Assembly: GCF_000018045.1 (NCBI RefSeq)
Contig: NC_009792.1
Coordinates: forward strand, 1,860,001 to 1,924,000
DNA length: 64,000 nucleotides
Reading direction: 5' to 3'
Source of the DNA: Citrobacter koseri ATCC BAA-895
GTDB taxonomy: Bacteria; Pseudomonadota; Gammaproteobacteria; Enterobacterales; Enterobacteriaceae
Part shown: piece by piece, positions 43,954 to 51,633 of the stretch
Numbering within the stretch: position 1 is the stretch's first letter
How the letters are laid out: each line of letters begins with the position of its first letter
Notes under the pieces: model-generated
The model's database searches: none
The model's input: the letters and a program-made list of their open reading frames with translations, nothing else
What the model was told of the DNA's origin: nothing
Translations under genes and position numbers: made by a program

Positions 43954-45226
43954 ACAGCACCTCCACAGGATACAGTCGGGCGATCCGCCGGGCCGGGAAC
44001 CAGGTGCCGATCAACGCAATCAATACCGCAATCACCAGTACGCACGGCACCACAATCCAGGCAAAATTAAGCGGCGCGTCGAAGAGCATGACGCCAATCG
44101 CTTTCGCCAGCCCCCACCCGGCAATACATCCCAGCGCGCCGCCCGCCAGCCCGCTGGACGCCGCTTCCAGGTAGAACAGCAGCATGATTTGCCACTGTCG
44201 CGCACCCAACGCCTTCATCAAACCGATCTCTTTGGCGCGTTCCATAATGGTGCTGGTCATCAGCGAGGCGATCCCCATTGCGGAAGCCGCCAGCGCCGCG
44301 ACGGTAACGACCGCCATCAGCAACTGAATTTTATCGATCACCACCCCTTCGGACGCCGCGACCTGCCATACCGGGCGCACTTCCGCACCGGAAATCGCCT
44401 CTTCCAGCTGATGCGCGATCGACGACACATAGGCCGTGCAATACCAGAGGTCGTACTCTTCGGCATTGAGCGCGTCCAGGTTTTCCCGCGCGCGGCGGGA
44501 CAGTTCGTTTTCCGGCACCGTCAGCGCCGAGACGCGAATCGCCTGCACTTTTCCGGGGAGCCCCAGCAGGTGCTGTACCGTACTTAGCGGCATCACCAGT
44601 TGGTTATCTTCATCACCGCCGCTGGAGAGGATACCGCTGACAGTGACCTGCACCGCTTCACCTTCGGTACGTAATGTCAGCTTATCACCGGGTTTCCAGC
44701 CCATTTGCCGCGCCAGCGCGTGCCCGACTAAGGTCTGCGGCTCTGCACCTGCGGGTTCCTGCGGCCAGTCGCCAGTCACCTGCCAGTAAGGGCTGACCGT
44801 TTTCTGCCCCGTCTCATATCCCTCTTCATCAGGAATATCCACTGGCTGACTGAAGAAGGTGCCCAGAATCCGCACCGGTTCTCCCTCCACGCTGGCTTCG
44901 CCGCCGAGCATCGGCGCAAACCCGACAATGTTGTTTCGCCAGAAGATATCTTTGATGTTCGGCAGCTCGGCTTCATCAAGAAAATCCTGACCGGAAAGCG
45001 GATTACTGCTCTCACTAAACAGCGCGGGCAGCGCAGCCTGTCCGGCGGGTTCAATCAAAATGTTCGCACCATAAGACTTCAGCTCTCTGGACATTTTGTC
45101 GCCGATATCAATGGACACCGCCAGCAGCGCCGAAATCAGGCTGGAGGCCAGAAAAACGGTGATTATCGCCAGCACTTTGCGGCGTAAATTGCGCCCCCAG
45201 GATTGTCGTAACATCCGCCACAGCAT
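43943..45226 (-). CDS. FtsX-family ABC permease (first of pair)
   Basis: The 427-residue permease has the same MacB/FtsX architecture as its neighbour, with a longer periplasmic domain. The FtsX motif is in MERAKEIGLMKALGARQWQI, followed by the last TM helices. The start MLWRMLRQSWGRNLRRKVLA lies 2 bp after the DUF2318 gene ends, and the end overlaps the next permease by 11 bp. The pair probably arose by duplication. Confidence 0.9.
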   Translation of the reverse strand: MLWRMLRQSWGRNLRRKVLAIITVFLASSLISALLAVSIDIGDKMSRELKSYGANILIEPAGQAALPALFSESSNPLSGQDFLDEAELPNIKDIFWRNNIVGFAPMLGGEASVEGEPVRILGTFFSQPVDIPDEEGYETGQKTVSPYWQVTGDWPQEPAGAEPQTLVGHALARQMGWKPGDKLTLRTEGEAVQVTVSGILSSGGDEDNQLVMPLSTVQHLLGLPGKVQAIRVSALTVPENELSRRARENLDALNAEEYDLWYCTAYVSSIAHQLEEAISGAEVRPVWQVAASEGVVIDKIQLLMAVVTVAALAASAMGIASLMTSTIMERAKEIGLMKALGARQWQIMLLFYLEAASSGLAGGALGCIAGWGLAKAIGVMLFDAPLNFAWIVVPCVLVIAVLIALIGTWFPARRIARLYPVEVLYGR

Positions 45227-45228
45227 GA

Positions 45229-46608
45229 TTATTCCTCCCTCATGTCGGCAGGAACAAACTGCTCCGGCGTTTCACGGAAGCGTTCATAGTTAGCCTCTGA
45301 CGAGAAGAACCAGGTCTTGCCGCCATAGCTGTATTTGTAATCGGCTGAGGTATTGGTCAACGTTGAACCATCGACCGGATCGGTCACTTTAATAGTCATG
45401 ACCGTCGAGAAGTAGTTCACCCCTGTCGCCAGTTCTTTACCGGGGATCACCAGCTCTTTTTCATCATTGTGCCAGTTTTCAATCGGCACCGGGTTACAGC
45501 CACCGGCCTTGCCGATAGACGGAATAAAAATATGCACTCCGCAGGCGACGCAGATAACCTGATTGCCCTCCATGACATAACCCTGATCGCCGCACAGCAG
45601 GCAGGCGTCGAACACCACGCCAAAACGCAGCTTGTCGGGATAGCGGTTAATCACGAAGAAGCGCACCGCTTTGCCATCGTCCGCCACCCAGACGAAACGA
45701 TGCAGTTTACCGTCACGAAGCTGTTCAACCGGCAGGCGCACCATGCCATCGCTCCCCAGCGTTACGGGCACGGCTTCAGAGAGTTGCGGCGGCTGCGAGG
45801 CCACTTTATCCCACCACAGCTGGCCTGCGATAACGACCACTGCGCAGCCGATTGTGACCAGCCACAGCCGCAAAGCGTTGCGACGCTGCGCCAGCGCCAG
45901 ACGATGAGCGATCGGTTCTTCTGTTTCCCGCGTCTGTCGAAAAGCCCGCAACAGCGCCGGAAGCCAGCACAGCGCCAGGGCCAGCAGCAGCGCGGCTCCC
46001 GCCCAGTTATACAGCGCCGTGTTATTTGTGACTTTCGCCACGAAGCTCAGCAGTGATTTACCCAGCGGGACAACCTGTAATTTCATCAGCAACAACAGCA
46101 GGTTGCCGCTCAACGGCAGCCAGATCATCACCAGTAAAATCAGCGTTAACGGCCAGTACAGGCCGCGAATACGCCGCAGCAGCATCGCGCAGAGTACGCC
46201 CGCCAGACAGAGGATCGCAAAAGCGAGAACGACGGCCGTCAGATTTAACAGCAGGTCAGTATTCAGCACATGCGTACTGGTCAGCCCGCCCAGATTAGGG
46301 TCCAGCGCCCAATGGCGGGCAGCGCCGAAAATCAGAATCCCCTGCCACAGATAGCGGATACGCGTTGAAGCCCACCAGAAACTGAGGACAAACAGCAGCG
46401 ATACCATGACCTCCGCCCCAACCAGCAGCAGTTGTACCGGTTGGCTGCCGTGAATAAACAGTCCCGCCAGCACGCCGGCAATCAGCCCGGTCAGCAGCGT
46501 CCAGGTCAGTGGACGTAAAGAGGGAGGATCGTTTCGACTCCAGAGAACACCGGAAAGAAGCGCAATGCAGAAAAAGACCTGTAGCGTCGTGACGAAAAAG
46601 TAACTCAT
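45229..46608 (-). CDS. DUF2318 membrane protein with C-terminal YHS-like domain
   Basis: The 459-residue product has about eight N-terminal transmembrane helices. A DUF2318 domain at about 270-410 carries cysteines in FDACLLCGDQGYVM, VICVACGVHIFIPSI and GGCNPVP. The last ~50 residues (VTDPVDGSTLTNTSADYKYS ... YGGKTWFFSSEANYERF) look like a YHS metal-associated domain whose usual cysteine position (DPVCG) is Asp. The family (Cj1660 in Campylobacter) accompanies P19/FTR1 iron permeases and is suspected to move electrons or metal. It follows a strong hairpin after the P19 gene. Confidence 0.85.
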   Translation of the reverse strand: MSYFFVTTLQVFFCIALLSGVLWSRNDPPSLRPLTWTLLTGLIAGVLAGLFIHGSQPVQLLLVGAEVMVSLLFVLSFWWASTRIRYLWQGILIFGAARHWALDPNLGGLTSTHVLNTDLLLNLTAVVLAFAILCLAGVLCAMLLRRIRGLYWPLTLILLVMIWLPLSGNLLLLLMKLQVVPLGKSLLSFVAKVTNNTALYNWAGAALLLALALCWLPALLRAFRQTRETEEPIAHRLALAQRRNALRLWLVTIGCAVVVIAGQLWWDKVASQPPQLSEAVPVTLGSDGMVRLPVEQLRDGKLHRFVWVADDGKAVRFFVINRYPDKLRFGVVFDACLLCGDQGYVMEGNQVICVACGVHIFIPSIGKAGGCNPVPIENWHNDEKELVIPGKELATGVNYFSTVMTIKVTDPVDGSTLTNTSADYKYSYGGKTWFFSSEANYERFRETPEQFVPADMREE

Positions 46609-46662
46609 AACTTCGACTCTGTACGGCGGGTTGAATTAAGCGACGGGCATATGATCGGTCTG

Positions 46663-46702
46663 ACCAACGCGCCAGAAGGGGGAATCCTCCTGGCGCGTTG
46701 GT
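46663..46702 (-). other. Strong hairpin between P19 and DUF2318 genes
   Basis: The perfect 13-bp inverted repeat ACCAACGCGCCAG/CTGGCGCGTTGGT with a 14-nt loop lies just after the P19 stop. There is no T run on the minus strand, so it is more likely an mRNA-stabilising or processing element than a terminator. Confidence 0.8.
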
Positions 46703-46711
46703 TAGTCGGTT

Positions 46712-47242
46712 TTAGTTCAGACCGACATATTTAAACTCGTAGCTCACATCAAACGGTTTCCACCAGCGGCCTACGCCTGTTTCGCTGTCAGTATGGCGAT
46801 GCATCCCGGCTTTTGACGGCGGTTCAATGTGGTAGGTCACTTTATAGTTGCCCACGCCCATCATTTTGATGTTCGCGCCATAGTGCGGGCCATCGCTGGC
46901 AACCATCGGCATGAAGGTGCCTTCCTGTTTTTCGCCCGTGTCGTTGTTGACCAGGGTGTAGCTGATGGTCAGGTACGGGATCCATTCCCCTGCGCCAAAG
47001 CCGTTTTTATTGCCTTCTACAGCGTGGATATCCGCTTCAAGGTGAACATCGGCTTTTGCTGCCGGTAAGCCCATGCCGCGCGGTTCCATATCAATCGGTT
47101 GCAGGTAAACGGCCGCCAGCTCCATTTCATTCATGGTGACAGGCTCGCCTGCCGGGTACTCTTTAAAAGCAAACGCGGCTGGCGCAGTGAAAATGCTGGC
47201 CATCACTGCGCTGGCAATCAGGGTTTTCTTCATGGTCATCAA
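46712..47242 (-). CDS. fetP: P19/FetP-type periplasmic iron-binding protein
   Basis: The 176-residue periplasmic protein has a signal peptide (MKKTLIASAVMASIFTAPAAFA). The P19/Tpd family body includes KEYPAGEPVTMNEMELAAVYL, a methionine-rich stretch (DMEPRGMGLPAAK), DVHLEADIHA and the C-terminal histidines MHRHTDSETGVGRWW. These supply the Cu/Fe-binding residues of P19 and FetP. It works with the FTR1-type permease FetM in ferrous iron uptake. The gene starts 37 bp after fetM ends, so they are co-transcribed. Confidence 0.93.
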   Translation of the reverse strand: MMTMKKTLIASAVMASIFTAPAAFAFKEYPAGEPVTMNEMELAAVYLQPIDMEPRGMGLPAAKADVHLEADIHAVEGNKNGFGAGEWIPYLTISYTLVNNDTGEKQEGTFMPMVASDGPHYGANIKMMGVGNYKVTYHIEPPSKAGMHRHTDSETGVGRWWKPFDVSYEFKYVGLN

Positions 47243-47279
47243 ACGTATCCTCTCGTCTAAAACAACGGCTATACAACGA

Positions 47280-49226
47280 TTATGGGTTATTTTTTATCGT
47301 CTCCCCGGGAACCGCGCTTTTGCGCCGCATCACCCACAGCGCCACCAGCGCCGCGAGCAGCAATACGACCTGCGGTAACAACGTTTCCACGTAGGGATAA
47401 ATCCCCAGCCAGCTGATTTCAGGGAAGCCGTTAATCAACGTAGGCTGGAACAGTTTGCCTTCCACCAGTTCCAGAACGCCTTTGCCCGCAAAGACGAAGG
47501 CCATCAGATACATGAAACTGCCGGTAAACATAAAGAAGGGTTTCAGCGGCAGGCGCACCACTGAGTAACGCATCACCAGCCAGGCGAGCAGCAGCACCAC
47601 GCAGCCAATCACAAAACCGGCGCCAATCGCCATATGGCCGGATACCGTGTTTGCATCGCCAATCAGAGCGTAATAGAACAGCACCGTTTCCGCCCCTTCG
47701 CGGTACACCGCCAGGAAGCTGGTCAGCCATAGTCCGACCAGGGAGCCTCGCGACAGGGAATGAGACAGTTTGCCTTCCAGCCAGGCTTTCCAGTGGCGCG
47801 CTTCCACTTTGGACAGCAGCCAGTAACTCATAAAGAACAGCATCACAACGGCAATCAGCATCGTTATGCCTTCCAGCAGTTCACGGCTGGCGCCGGAGTT
47901 AGTAAACAGCATCTGGAAGATAGCGGCGGTGATGACGCTGGCGATCAGCGCCACAATTACCGACTGACGAATAAGCGGCAGCTTATCCTGATGGTTGTTT
48001 TTCACCATGTAGGCCACGATTGCCGCCACAATCAGCAGCGCTTCCAGCCCCTCGCGCACGATGATCATCAGACTATAGAGCAGCAGACTCCACTGGGTTT
48101 CTTCGCCTTCGCCCAGCATCGTCACGGCTTTTTGCAGATCCTGCGCCAGCGCGCTGGCCTCCGCATTCAGGCGCTCAACCGGCTGACCGGCCTTCATCAG
48201 ACTGACCAGGCGGGTAAAATACGCCTCCAGCGTGGTTTTAAATGCCGAATCGCGAGAGCCGATTTTGTTTTCCATGCCGCTGGCTTCGAAGCGGTCGAAG
48301 TAGGTATCCTGGATATCCAGAATCGCATTCTTCGCATCGCCGCCCTGATAGCGCGCTATCGCGTCCTGAATGCTCTGGTTAATTCCCGTCGTCACCTCAG
48401 CCCAGTCGGTACGGTTATTTCCCTCGTCCGCCGCCGGAATGTTGTCTGCGCTTTGCGCTGCGGCAACCTGCTGATCGTCACGGGTGGTTGGCAAGCCGGG
48501 TAAGATATCCTCGATATCCTGTAGCAGCGTAGTGACCTGATAAGAGACATCGTTGAGATGGTCAGGTTGCGCGGTCAGCGCAATCAGGGATGAGAATTGT
48601 TGGTTAATGGCGGCGGCATCTTTTGCAGAACGGTTTTGTCTGAGGGACATCTCCATCTCAGAGTTTTTAAAGCCCTGATAGTGCGCCTGTTGAACGTGCT
48701 GACTGGCAACGCTGTAGTTCCCGGCCTGATATTCAGTGACCGCCTGCGCCAGCAGATCGTCGATCGTCCTGAAACTCTCCTGCCAGTGAACGGCAATGTC
48801 GTCTCTGGACAGCGCGTTGTGCTGCTCTTCGGCCACCAGACGATGTCCGCCATCCAGCACCGGTTCCACTTCGCGCAGTGCGGCTTTCAGCCAGTCAATG
48901 CGCGCCTGAACGTCAGCGAGCGGTTTTTTCTCGCCAATCATTCGACGGATCTCGCCGAATGCGCTCTCCATCTCGTAACTTTTGCGCGCAGAAATGTTGA
49001 TGCGGATCGGCCCTTCCAGGTTCTCGAACACCTCAAAATAGGCCATTTGTACCGTGCGGCGCGCCTCGTCGGTATGCTGTTGCTGATAAAGTTCCGCTGT
49101 TTTATCAAGACGTTGCTCGATATCTTCAATCAAAGGCGCATAATTCGTCGACGCCCAGACACTCATGCTTATAAACAAGCCAAAGAGAGTAACCAACAAA
49201 GAGTTACGGAAGTTACGCACGTGCAC
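47280..49226 (-). CDS. fetM: FetM-type FTR1-family iron permease with large periplasmic N-domain
   Basis: The 648-residue product has a signal peptide (ending SVWAS), then a ~350-residue soluble region and an FTR1 membrane domain with seven helices. The two iron-transport motifs are REGLE (about 391-395) and REGAE (about 509-513). The soluble part contains three related helical modules of ~90-110 residues (EARRTVQMAYFEVFE, VASQHVQQAHYQGFK and NAILDIQDTYFDRFE mark them). It resembles E. coli FetM and Cj1658. The start is GTG 49226, with an alternative GTG two codons on. A perfect Fur box lies 17 bp upstream. Confidence 0.92.
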   Translation of the reverse strand: MHVRNFRNSLLVTLFGLFISMSVWASTNYAPLIEDIEQRLDKTAELYQQQHTDEARRTVQMAYFEVFENLEGPIRINISARKSYEMESAFGEIRRMIGEKKPLADVQARIDWLKAALREVEPVLDGGHRLVAEEQHNALSRDDIAVHWQESFRTIDDLLAQAVTEYQAGNYSVASQHVQQAHYQGFKNSEMEMSLRQNRSAKDAAAINQQFSSLIALTAQPDHLNDVSYQVTTLLQDIEDILPGLPTTRDDQQVAAAQSADNIPAADEGNNRTDWAEVTTGINQSIQDAIARYQGGDAKNAILDIQDTYFDRFEASGMENKIGSRDSAFKTTLEAYFTRLVSLMKAGQPVERLNAEASALAQDLQKAVTMLGEGEETQWSLLLYSLMIIVREGLEALLIVAAIVAYMVKNNHQDKLPLIRQSVIVALIASVITAAIFQMLFTNSGASRELLEGITMLIAVVMLFFMSYWLLSKVEARHWKAWLEGKLSHSLSRGSLVGLWLTSFLAVYREGAETVLFYYALIGDANTVSGHMAIGAGFVIGCVVLLLAWLVMRYSVVRLPLKPFFMFTGSFMYLMAFVFAGKGVLELVEGKLFQPTLINGFPEISWLGIYPYVETLLPQVVLLLAALVALWVMRRKSAVPGETIKNNP

Positions 49227-49242
49227 ACCGCCAAAGAATACA

Positions 49243-49261
49243 AATGATAATTATTATCATT
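49243..49261. promoter_or_regulatory. Fur box of the fetMP operon
   Basis: AATGATAATTATTATCATT is a perfect 9-1-9 palindrome containing the 7-1-7 Fur core TGATAAT-T-ATTATCA. It lies immediately upstream of fetM and should mediate Fe2+-Fur repression. Confidence 0.95.
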
Positions 49262-49447
49262 ATATCTTTTTGTCGCGTTGTACATGACCTGGATCATAAA
49301 AATGTCAGCAGACGACAAGTTATGTAAACTTATTTCATCAAATCGTGATGAACACACACATTATGCGTTGATAAAAGGGACGTTATCTCCCTGTTTTTCT
49401 CATGGAATTAACGGCAAAGCAGGCGCGGTAACAGAGGAATAAATCCC

Positions 49448-49481
49448 CCTGCCGACAGTGATGTTATTCATTGTCGGCAGG
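49448..49481. other. Stem-loop after the NqrC-like gene
   Basis: The 10-bp perfect inverted repeat CCTGCCGACA/TGTCGGCAGG with a 14-nt loop lies between the NqrC-like gene and the fetM Fur box. The T run on the minus strand is poor (GGGGGATTTATT), so it may be a weak terminator. Confidence 0.6.
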
Positions 49482-49515
49482 CAGAAATAAAACGCGTTAT
49501 TGCGTACAGCAATAT

Positions 49516-50277
49516 TCAAAGATTAAGGTTATTTCGATCGCTGGCAAGACGCTGTAAGAATTGACCATATCCCTGCGGCCCCATCCAGTAGTTAATACTT
49601 TTCTCAACGCCGGTTGATGTCAACGTCGCGCCGGAAATACCGTCAACGGTATATTCATCGGCATGTTCAGGTTTATCCTGTACTATTTTCAATGCAGGAT
49701 GTCCGCTGTTATCTAATAATCGTTTCCCTGGCCACTGTTTGCGCCAGCTGGCGTCTTCCACCCGGGCCCCCAGAAACGGCGTTTCCCGTTGCTGATAATA
49801 ATACAGATTTCTCACCGTACGACCGTCCAGCCCCAGAGCAAGAAACGCATGCATCATGGATTTCGCGCCCTTACCGGTAACCGGAATGATAACCTGCTGA
49901 ATTTCATTATTTTTATCTTTCACAAAGAACACATCCGCCACCGTACAGCGCTGACGAACCTGCGCTGGGTCGCGTTCAGGGGCAAGTTTTTCACACTTCT
50001 GGCGCGCGGCGTCCGTGCTGCTTTCAGCCACCAGCTCGCCGGAATCTAAATTAACATGGCGTTGAATAATATAACGATGATAGAGCGTTTCGACTGATTT
50101 TTTATCCTGGGCCTCTGATTTCATCAGGCCCGCAGCGTGTAAAATCGCCGCCTGTTTTTCCTCCCCTGTCGGCTCCGTCATTTCTCCCTGGAACAGCATA
50201 AACCATGCTGCCGCCGCAACAAAAATAAGGACACAAAGCACCATCATTGATGCAACAATAATTTTACCCTTGCGCAT
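49516..50277 (-). CDS. Stand-alone NqrC-like FMN-binding protein
   Basis: From ATG 50277 (MRKGKIIVASMMVLCVLIFV) the product is 253 residues: one N-terminal TM anchor and a periplasmic domain closely patterned on NqrC. IIPVTGKGAKSMMHAFLALG, the ETPFLGARVEDASW block and the flavinylation motif DGISGAT are present, so FMN would be attached covalently to Thr near 218. NqrC carries FMN for the Na+-translocating NADH:quinone reductase, but no nqrABDEF genes are here. It sits upstream of the Fur-controlled iron operon on the same strand, which suggests an electron-transfer role there (inference). Confidence 0.85.
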   Translation of the reverse strand: MRKGKIIVASMMVLCVLIFVAAAAWFMLFQGEMTEPTGEEKQAAILHAAGLMKSEAQDKKSVETLYHRYIIQRHVNLDSGELVAESSTDAARQKCEKLAPERDPAQVRQRCTVADVFFVKDKNNEIQQVIIPVTGKGAKSMMHAFLALGLDGRTVRNLYYYQQRETPFLGARVEDASWRKQWPGKRLLDNSGHPALKIVQDKPEHADEYTVDGISGATLTSTGVEKSINYWMGPQGYGQFLQRLASDRNNLNL

Positions 50278-50484
50278 TGAATTGTTATCCCTGTCAAAAT
50301 GGAAATCAAAAAAATCGCCTGAACGTATCACAGACTTTCATTCAATTAAAACAGATATGCCATTATCAATTCAGGTTTGCAACGTCAGGCAGCGGTAAAA
50401 AATAATAACTGGCGTCGGTAAAAAAGCAGCAAAAATAACAGAAAACACGCTCTCCGCTCGTTTTACACATCCTTACAATGGGTT

Positions 50485-50508
50485 AAAAAATGCCGGGTTT
50501 CCCCGGCA
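50485..50508 (-). terminator. Intrinsic terminator of scsABCD
   Basis: On the minus strand TGCCGGG/CCCGGCA with a 4-nt loop is followed by TTTTTTAACC, just after the scsD stop. Confidence 0.92.
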
Positions 50509-50513
50509 CGCTA

Positions 50514-51020
50514 TCAAAACATGGCTGCCCGCCACAGACGTAACTTCATGCCCCAGTAGCTGGTCCAGCCGCTGGTCGTGGTTACCACCTGCCCCTTCGA
50601 CACCACCACCAGCGTTGGCGTGACGCTGATTTCCCAGTTTCGTGATATCTCACCGCCGCTATCATTCACGACGGGGAACGTCACCCCTTTACGCGATAAC
50701 CAGCGGGAAACCTCCCCGTCATTACCGGAACGCAGCGCGATGGTCATGACGTTCTCCCCTTCCGACTGCAAACGGGCGACATCCGGCGTAGTGAAACGGC
50801 AGATACCGCACCAGCTCGCCCAGAAGTAGAGCAGCACCGGGCGTTCTTCACTGATCGACGCCAGCGTTACAGTTTCCCCGTCCAGCGTATGCAGCGGCGT
50901 GCTGTCAAACATGGCCGGCATCTGCGGAGAACGCCAGACATCCAGCAGGATTATCACGCCTGCCAGCAGAACCAGTAAGATCGCGCCTTCACGCAGCCAG
51001 CGGCGCAGTTTACTGAGCAT
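50514..51020 (-). CDS. scsD: ScsD, membrane-anchored thioredoxin-like protein
   Basis: The 168-residue protein has one N-terminal TM helix (GAILLVLLAGVIILLDVW) and a TlpA/DsbE-like thioredoxin domain with active site CGIC (FWASWCGICRFTTPDV) and a cis-proline loop SVTPTLVVV. In Salmonella the Scs proteins protect against copper and oxidative stress. ScsD is presumed to take electrons from ScsB. It overlaps scsC by 11 bp. Confidence 0.94.
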   Translation of the reverse strand: MLSKLRRWLREGAILLVLLAGVIILLDVWRSPQMPAMFDSTPLHTLDGETVTLASISEERPVLLYFWASWCGICRFTTPDVARLQSEGENVMTIALRSGNDGEVSRWLSRKGVTFPVVNDSGGEISRNWEISVTPTLVVVSKGQVVTTTSGWTSYWGMKLRLWRAAMF

Positions 51021-51633
51021 GAGCCACCGCCAGTTTTTCTTTCACCACCGCCTCAAGGGTCTCCCACGATACCGCGCCGGGGATCATCTCGTCGCCAATG
51101 ATGGTTGCCGGCGTCCCCTGAACGCCAACCAGCCGGGCGAGTTGCAGATTGGTGCTCAACGTCTCCATGCTTTTCTCATCCAGCGTAACCGGCGTGGCGG
51201 CGGACTTTTCCTGCGCCTGTTTAATACTGGCTGTGGTGTGGTAGCCCTTTTTCTGCATCAGTTTCTCATGCAGCGCTAAAAACTGCTGCGGGTGCTCACG
51301 CCAGGTGGTTAACGCGGTACGCGCCGACAGTACCGAGCTTTCGCCCTTAAACGGCAGCGGCTTAATCACTACCGCGACCTGCGGATACTTTTGCACGATC
51401 TTCTCCAGCAACGGATCAAGCTGCTTGCAGTACGGGCAGTTGTAGTCCGTAAAGTTGACGAGCGTCAGCGTCGCCTTCTCCGCGCCTATCCGTGGGCTGG
51501 CAGGATCGTTAAACAGCGCTTCCTGGATCAGCGCTTCAATTTGCTTTTCCTGCTCCGGCGTAAACGGCGCGGGTTCTTTCGCCACGCTCAGACCGGTAAA
51601 CAACGCTAACAGCATAATCATCAGATATTTCAT
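51010..51633 (-). CDS. scsC: ScsC, periplasmic DsbA/DsbG-like thiol oxidoreductase
   Basis: The 207-residue protein has a signal peptide (MKYLMIMLLALFTGLSVA), an N-terminal oligomerisation helix region, and a thioredoxin/DsbA fold with CPYC active site (FTDYNCPYCKQLDPLL) and cis-Pro in VQGTPATIIG. Salmonella ScsC works with copper-sensitive periplasmic proteins and is kept reduced by ScsB. It overlaps scsB by 4 bp. Confidence 0.95.
   Translation of the reverse strand: MKYLMIMLLALFTGLSVAKEPAPFTPEQEKQIEALIQEALFNDPASPRIGAEKATLTLVNFTDYNCPYCKQLDPLLEKIVQKYPQVAVVIKPLPFKGESSVLSARTALTTWREHPQQFLALHEKLMQKKGYHTTASIKQAQEKSAATPVTLDEKSMETLSTNLQLARLVGVQGTPATIIGDEMIPGAVSWETLEAVVKEKLAVAHAQ

Noticed and set aside
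42982..44070. 362-aa plus-strand frame
   Set aside because: Antisense to the two FtsX permease genes; rich in His/Arg/Gln as expected of a shadow frame.
49516..50277. Part of an nqr or rnf operon
   Set aside because: None of the other Nqr or Rnf subunits lie nearby; flanking genes are fetM and scsD.
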